In this document: positions 35,999 through 39,283 of the stretch, one piece after another
Numbering within the stretch: position 1 is the stretch's first letter
Layout: every line of letters starts with the position of its first letter
Assembly: GCA_021204865.1 (NCBI GenBank)
Contig: JAJPYQ010000015.1
Coordinates: 51,908 to 91,190 of the forward strand
Direction: 5' to 3'
DNA from: Prevotellaceae bacterium
GTDB lineage: Bacteria > Bacteroidota > Bacteroidia > Bacteroidales > Bacteroidaceae
DNA length: 39,283 nucleotides
Notes under the pieces: generated by a model
The model's input: the letters and a program-made list of their open reading frames with translations, nothing else
Databases searched by the model: none
Told to the model about the DNA's origin: nothing
Program-made: the position numbers and the translations under genes

Positions 35999-36152
35999 GA
36001 ACGAGTTCCAACTTGTGTATTGAAGAGGTTCCAACTTGTGTATTGGACAAGTTCCAACTTCTCCGTCGGACGAGTTGGAATCGGTCCGTCGGACGAGTTG
36101 GAATCGGTCCGTCGAACGAGTTGCAAGGCCTTCGTCGAACGCTTCGCAAAGG
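35999..36152. repeat. 23-bp tandem repeat array, 6 units plus a partial
   Basis: Exact 23-base units start at 35999, 36022, 36045, 36068, 36091 and 36114, with a partial at 36137. Units 1-2 share GTTCCAACTTGTGTATT; units 4-5 are identical and carry GGACGAGTTGGAATC and GGTCCGTC. The TCCGTCGGA core and the AGTTCCAA/TTGGAACT core match the array at 10024, largely in reverse orientation. The array lies between two convergent genes. Confidence 0.9.
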
Positions 36153-36175
36153 GTAGCCGCTACCAGCCAGAGCGG

Positions 36176-37261
36176 TTACTTGAACCTTATCTGAACCACG
36201 AGGTTGAGGTAGTAGCGCCCGTCCTTGGGGTAGACCCTGCCCATGTCATAACGCTTCACGTCGGGCGTCTCGAACTTCGTGTTACGCACGAGGTAGTCTT
36301 CGAGCAGGTTGCGGTCATAGATATGGAAGCAGACCACGTCGCCGTCGCCCTTGACCACAAGGTAGCCGCCAGTCGCCTCGTAGCGTCCTTGCCAAGTCGT
36401 TGCGGGAAGCATGCCTAAGGCCACCGCCACCATAAGCCCCTTCATCTTGTACTCGTACATACGATGCCCGCCCTTGAGGCAGTACTGCTGCGGGTTAGCC
36501 TCGCTTATGCGCTCGATGGCGTGCCATATATCCATGTCCTTGTTGCGGTAGCAGTCAGCCAGCATCCAGCCGATGATCTCGGGCATATTGCTGTCCACCA
36601 TCCTGAGGTTGCCGTCGAATGTGGGGTTAAGGGTGCAGTCGAAGCGCAAGGCGCAGCCGCTTTCGGCTATGGCTTGCACAAGTCTCAGCATCTTCCCGTT
36701 GCCGCTTATGCTGTTGATGGCTTCAGCCTTTGCCTCGTCCATCTCCCCGTCGAGCCAGTACCTGACTGTCGTTGCCTTCGAGGCATTGAGAAGGGTGGAG
36801 GCTGAGCCGGCTTTCGACTTGATGCTGAAGCCGAAGTCTGGCTGCGTGCCCGTGTGGTAGTCGTGAATGACTATGTGGATGTCCGCCTTGTCCTGCGACT
36901 TTGCCTTTATCTTCTGACAGTGTATCTTCCTGAGGAACGGCTCTATCTCGCTTATGGCGAACGCCCCCGCCGTGTTGCCTCCTGCCTGTATGTGGCTGAA
37001 CAGCTCCGAGGCTTTACGGAGGAACTCGTCAGTGCCAAGCCGCGCCACCTCGTTGCCGTCCTCCGTCACCACCACAAGCTTGCCGCCCTCCTCGATGGAG
37101 TAGCGCATCTTCCTTTCCAGCTCGTCGCGTATTATCCTTATGACGGGGAAGAAGGTGTCCAGCCTGTTAAGGTCGCCGTCGCCTGAGTGCAGCTCCTTCT
37201 CTCCGAGCAGCTTGAAAAGGACGTAAAGCTCGCTCCACTCGCCTTTGTTGCCTGTTATCAT
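36176..37261 (-). CDS. HpaII-type restriction endonuclease (CCGG)
   Basis: On the minus strand I take the ATG at 37261, which overlaps the methyltransferase stop as ATGA; the longer frame lies inside that gene. The product has 361 residues, close to HpaII. It opens with MITGNKGEWSELYVLFKLLG, the conserved start of the HpaII family, and contains DIHIVIHDY with GFSIKSK in the middle. An acidic residue followed by an S-x-K like this could form the PD-(D/E)XK-type core, which is inference. It should cut CCGG when unmethylated. Cognate methyltransferase protection comes from the overlapping gene, which is read first, so protection precedes cutting. Confidence 0.88.
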   Translation of the reverse strand: MITGNKGEWSELYVLFKLLGEKELHSGDGDLNRLDTFFPVIRIIRDELERKMRYSIEEGGKLVVVTEDGNEVARLGTDEFLRKASELFSHIQAGGNTAGAFAISEIEPFLRKIHCQKIKAKSQDKADIHIVIHDYHTGTQPDFGFSIKSKAGSASTLLNASKATTVRYWLDGEMDEAKAEAINSISGNGKMLRLVQAIAESGCALRFDCTLNPTFDGNLRMVDSNMPEIIGWMLADCYRNKDMDIWHAIERISEANPQQYCLKGGHRMYEYKMKGLMVAVALGMLPATTWQGRYEATGGYLVVKGDGDVVCFHIYDRNLLEDYLVRNTKFETPDVKRYDMGRVYPKDGRYYLNLVVQIRFK

Positions 37262-38574
37262 GCCTTGCTGTATTTCTTGCTTCTCTTGGGCAGCCTCTTC
37301 AGTATCTCCTCGGCGGTCGCCTTGATGGCAGGCACTGCCACCGAGTTGCCGAACTGCTTGTAGGCTGCTGTGTCGGACACTTGGATAATGAACTCTTCGG
37401 GGAAGCCCTGCAGGCGAGCCCACTCCCGCGGGGTCATCTTGCGTATTCCCTCCCTGTTCACCTCGCCCGAGATGCGTGTCTCGGGCGTGAAGTCGGTGAG
37501 GCGGCGGTCAACGACGAGGTTCCTCTCCCTTCCCATTCCCCCGACGACGATGGCGTTAGCCACGCTGTTGTCGCTTATTATCTCGTAGCCGAAGCCGTGC
37601 CCGAGGGCAGCGTGCCGCTCTTTGTGGCGCACGAGCGTCTTGATGTACTGTGTCGAGAGGTAGTAGCGGGCGGAGACGGGGCTTTGCTCCTTCACGTCGG
37701 CGAAGGTCTTGGTCGTGTCGGTGGGCTTGGGGTAGGTGAAGTCCCTCACGCCTTGGTCTTTGCGGAAGCCCACTATGTACACTCTCTCCCGGTGCTGCGG
37801 CACGCCGAAGTGCATAGCGTTCACTATCTCGGGCTCTGGCACGTAGTAGTCGAGGTCGTTGCGAAGCACGTTGAGGATGGTGCTGATGGTTCTGCCACGG
37901 TCGTGTATGAGCAGCCCCTTCACGTTCTCGAGGAAGAAAGCCCTCGGACGCTTGCGCCTTATTATCTCCGCCACGTCGAAGAAGAGCGTGCCCCTCGTCT
38001 CCTCGAAGCCCATCCTCCTTCCCGCCAGCGAGAACGCTTGGCAGGGGAAACCGGCGCACAGCAGGTCGAAGCCGTCGGGGATGTAGCTCTTGGTCTCCTC
38101 CTTCGTGATGTCGCCGAAGGGCACTTCCCCGTAGTTGAGCAGATAGGTGCGCTGCGCCTGCTCGTCCCACTCGGAGGAGAAGACGCACCTGCCTCCAAGG
38201 CTCTGCATCGCAAGGCGGAAGCCTCCGATGCCTGCGAAGAGGTCGATGAAGGTGAACTGCGGGTCTGCGGGGCTCTTGAAGGGCACGTCGAGGAACTCCC
38301 TGAAGAAGTCCGTCTGCGCAGCCGTGTCGCTGGCGAGCCAGTCCTCGCTCCCGTCGCTAAGGCTTCGCCCCATGTCCTTCATCAAGCCGAGAGCCTTCTG
38401 CTGGTAGGTGCGCCCCGAGGCGTGGCAGCGGTTGTGCAGGTAGTGCGACACCACCGCCATCTGTTGCCCGAAGCTCATGGGGTTGCCCTCGCTGTCGAGG
38501 CAGTGCGGGCCGAAGAAGCGCATATTAGCCCTCTGCCCGCCGCTTAGGATTTCCTTTATTGCAAGCCCGTCCAT
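37258..38574 (-). CDS. HpaII-type C5-cytosine DNA methyltransferase (CCGG)
   Basis: I start at the ATG 38574 (MDGLAIKEIL), since an upstream promoter box lies at 38601-38608; the frame runs back to 38673. The product has 438 residues. All main motifs are present: I FIDLFAGIGGF (about 109), IV GFPCQAFS with catalytic C178, VI ENVKG, VIII QHRERVYIVGF, IX RLQGFPEEF and X QFGNSVAVPA. The region between VIII and IX closely follows M.HpaII as I recall it (YYLSTQYI, GFGYEII, NAIVVGGMGRERN), so CCGG is the likely target. About 100 residues precede motif I, longer than in M.HpaII, and show no family I know. It is cotranscribed with the endonuclease. Confidence 0.92.
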   Translation of the reverse strand: MDGLAIKEILSGGQRANMRFFGPHCLDSEGNPMSFGQQMAVVSHYLHNRCHASGRTYQQKALGLMKDMGRSLSDGSEDWLASDTAAQTDFFREFLDVPFKSPADPQFTFIDLFAGIGGFRLAMQSLGGRCVFSSEWDEQAQRTYLLNYGEVPFGDITKEETKSYIPDGFDLLCAGFPCQAFSLAGRRMGFEETRGTLFFDVAEIIRRKRPRAFFLENVKGLLIHDRGRTISTILNVLRNDLDYYVPEPEIVNAMHFGVPQHRERVYIVGFRKDQGVRDFTYPKPTDTTKTFADVKEQSPVSARYYLSTQYIKTLVRHKERHAALGHGFGYEIISDNSVANAIVVGGMGRERNLVVDRRLTDFTPETRISGEVNREGIRKMTPREWARLQGFPEEFIIQVSDTAAYKQFGNSVAVPAIKATAEEILKRLPKRSKKYSKA

Positions 38575-38600
38575 CGCTGTCTTTCTTGGCGTTCGTCGTG

Positions 38601-38608
38601 CAAAGTTA
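38601..38608 (-). promoter_or_regulatory. -7 promoter box of HpaII-type operon
   Basis: Read on the minus strand this is TAACTTTG, matching TAnnTTTG, 26 bases before the methyltransferase ATG. It supports the short start. Confidence 0.6.
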
Positions 38609-38697
38609 AGCAAAGGGAGGGGATTACGGCTGTGGCGGTGGGCTTTTTCTGTGTCTGCGAGCGACAATCGCAACGCCTCGTACGACGCTTCGCGGAA

Positions 38698-38741
38698 CGT
38701 AGGGCTACGATTTGTAAGACGTAGGGCTACGTGTTGCCTGT
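38698..38741. repeat. 22-bp direct repeat, two copies
   Basis: CGTAGGGCTACG occurs at 38698 and 38720, a 22-base period; each is a short palindrome (CGTAG/CTACG). GTAAGAC/GTCTTAC (38714-38746) bracket the second copy and could form a hairpin just after the minus-strand gene that ends at 38743. Confidence 0.65.
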
Positions 38742-38742
38742 C

Positions 38743-39283
38743 TTACTTGCGGAATTCTGCGACGATGCGGGGCGAGCCCTTGCGGGGGAGGGCGCAAAGG
38801 CGGTAGACCCCTCGCTCGAGGCTGCTGATGTCTGCCCGCTCTTGCCATCGGCCCGTGAGCAAGGGTCTGCCCGCGAGGTCGGTTACGGTGTACTGCTCTG
38901 CCTCGATGGAGGAGGGGAGAGGGAGCGTTGTGCCGTCGGTGGGAAGGTAATGCGGCTGGGGCGCAGAGGCTGGGGCGCTTGGGGCGAGGCGTATCTGCAA
39001 GGGTGCGCTCTCGTTGCCGCAGCGGTCGAGGGCAGTGACGGCGAGGCTTAGCCCGAGGCGGCGGTTGAAGGTGAAGCAAGGCTCGGGGAGGCAGGAGGCA
39101 ACGAGGTTCTCAGCCTTCGTCACGTCCACGGGCGAGGCGGGGCTGGCGTAGACGTTGTAGCGCACGCCCTCGGGGCAGAGGTTGTCCGCGCACGTGTCCC
39201 ATCGCAGCTCCGTCATCTGAGCGTCGAGGTCTCGCTGCTCGAAGCGGGAGGGGGCGGCGGGGGCGATGCTGTCCGTCCAAGTG
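38743..39283 (-). CDS. C-terminus of surface/secreted protein with type IX-like sorting tail (partial)
   Basis: The frame is open to the window edge on the minus strand (about 180 residues seen; no start needed at 39216). It begins TWTDSIAPAAP, then a fibronectin-III-like domain (YNVYASPASPVDV, LVASCLPEP, LSLAVTALDRCGNES). A proline/serine linker and a tail YTVTDLAGRPLLTGRW, ISSLERGVYRL follow, resembling the C-terminal sorting signal of the type IX secretion system, type A. In other Bacteroidales such FN3 ends occur on family-10-like glycoside hydrolases, so a glycosidase is possible, though the catalytic part is outside the window. Confidence 0.65.
   Translation of the reverse strand, partial: TWTDSIAPAAPSRFEQRDLDAQMTELRWDTCADNLCPEGVRYNVYASPASPVDVTKAENLVASCLPEPCFTFNRRLGLSLAVTALDRCGNESAPLQIRLAPSAPASAPQPHYLPTDGTTLPLPSSIEAEQYTVTDLAGRPLLTGRWQERADISSLERGVYRLCALPRKGSPRIVAEFRK

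Noticed and set aside
37262..37423. Longer start of the HpaII-like endonuclease
   Set aside because: It lies inside the methyltransferase gene; family similarity begins at MITGNKGEWSE at 37261.

Overview
The window reads as a high-GC member of the Bacteroidales (Bacteroidota). The evidence is the repeated Bacteroidota-type -7 promoter element TAnnTTTG upstream of at least ten genes, the tig-clpP-clpX-recQ and guaB-ppiC-surA-ostA-mutL gene orders, an OmpA-like barrel protein, an RsuA/RluB-family enzyme with a long YQPR repeat tail, a Bacteroidota zinc metalloprotease and a C-terminal tail like a type IX secretion signal. The genus cannot be fixed from sequence alone.

Layout. (1) 1-2300 is AT-rich. 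It starts with long poly-T and poly-A runs and carries a fusion of a degenerate protein kinase to a AAA+ ATPase, then about 390 bp without a convincing gene. Composition changes sharply near 2290-2300, exactly where an HU-like gene has lost its 5' end, so this is an insertion edge or an assembly join. (2) 2311-6304 holds the truncated HU-like gene, a RecQ-like helicase fused to a ComF-type phosphoribosyltransferase, and a DprA-like protein coupled to it by an ATGA overlap. A strong terminator closes the unit. This is the best candidate for an unusual conflict or DNA-processing system. (3) 6357-9983 is a phosphate-uptake pair (OprP-like porin and PiT transporter) behind four 7-bp direct repeats at 11-bp spacing that look like a Pho box. 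(4) 10024-12562 holds a 23-bp tandem repeat array, a HAD phosphatase and a HipB/HipA-type pair. (5) 12686-26554 is core biology: trigger factor, ClpP, ClpX, RecQ, GuaB, two periplasmic parvulin chaperones, an OstA-like protein, a small membrane protein and MutL. (6) 26703-29091 holds an abundant OmpA-like protein and then an 0.87-kb gene-free stretch packed with 22-bp repeats and a chain of about ten hairpins, some REP-like, followed by tRNA-Val and a 44-bp repeat. (7) 29092-33444 holds purB, a pseudouridine synthase and asnS. (8) 33604-35973 is a secreted zinc metalloprotease, followed by a second 23-bp array. (9) 36176-38574 (minus strand) is a HpaII-type CCGG restriction-modification pair. 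The window ends in the C-terminus of a surface or secreted protein.

Working together: the accessory genes (kinase-AAA+, RecQ-PRTase/DprA, HipBA, HpaII R-M) are interleaved with housekeeping operons. CCGG appears depleted in the one stretch I counted by hand, as expected if a CCGG-cutting enzyme has long been resident. Three separate gene borders carry the same 23-bp tandem repeat family, and two carry the same palindromic hairpin module, so the most unusual structure is partly between the genes.
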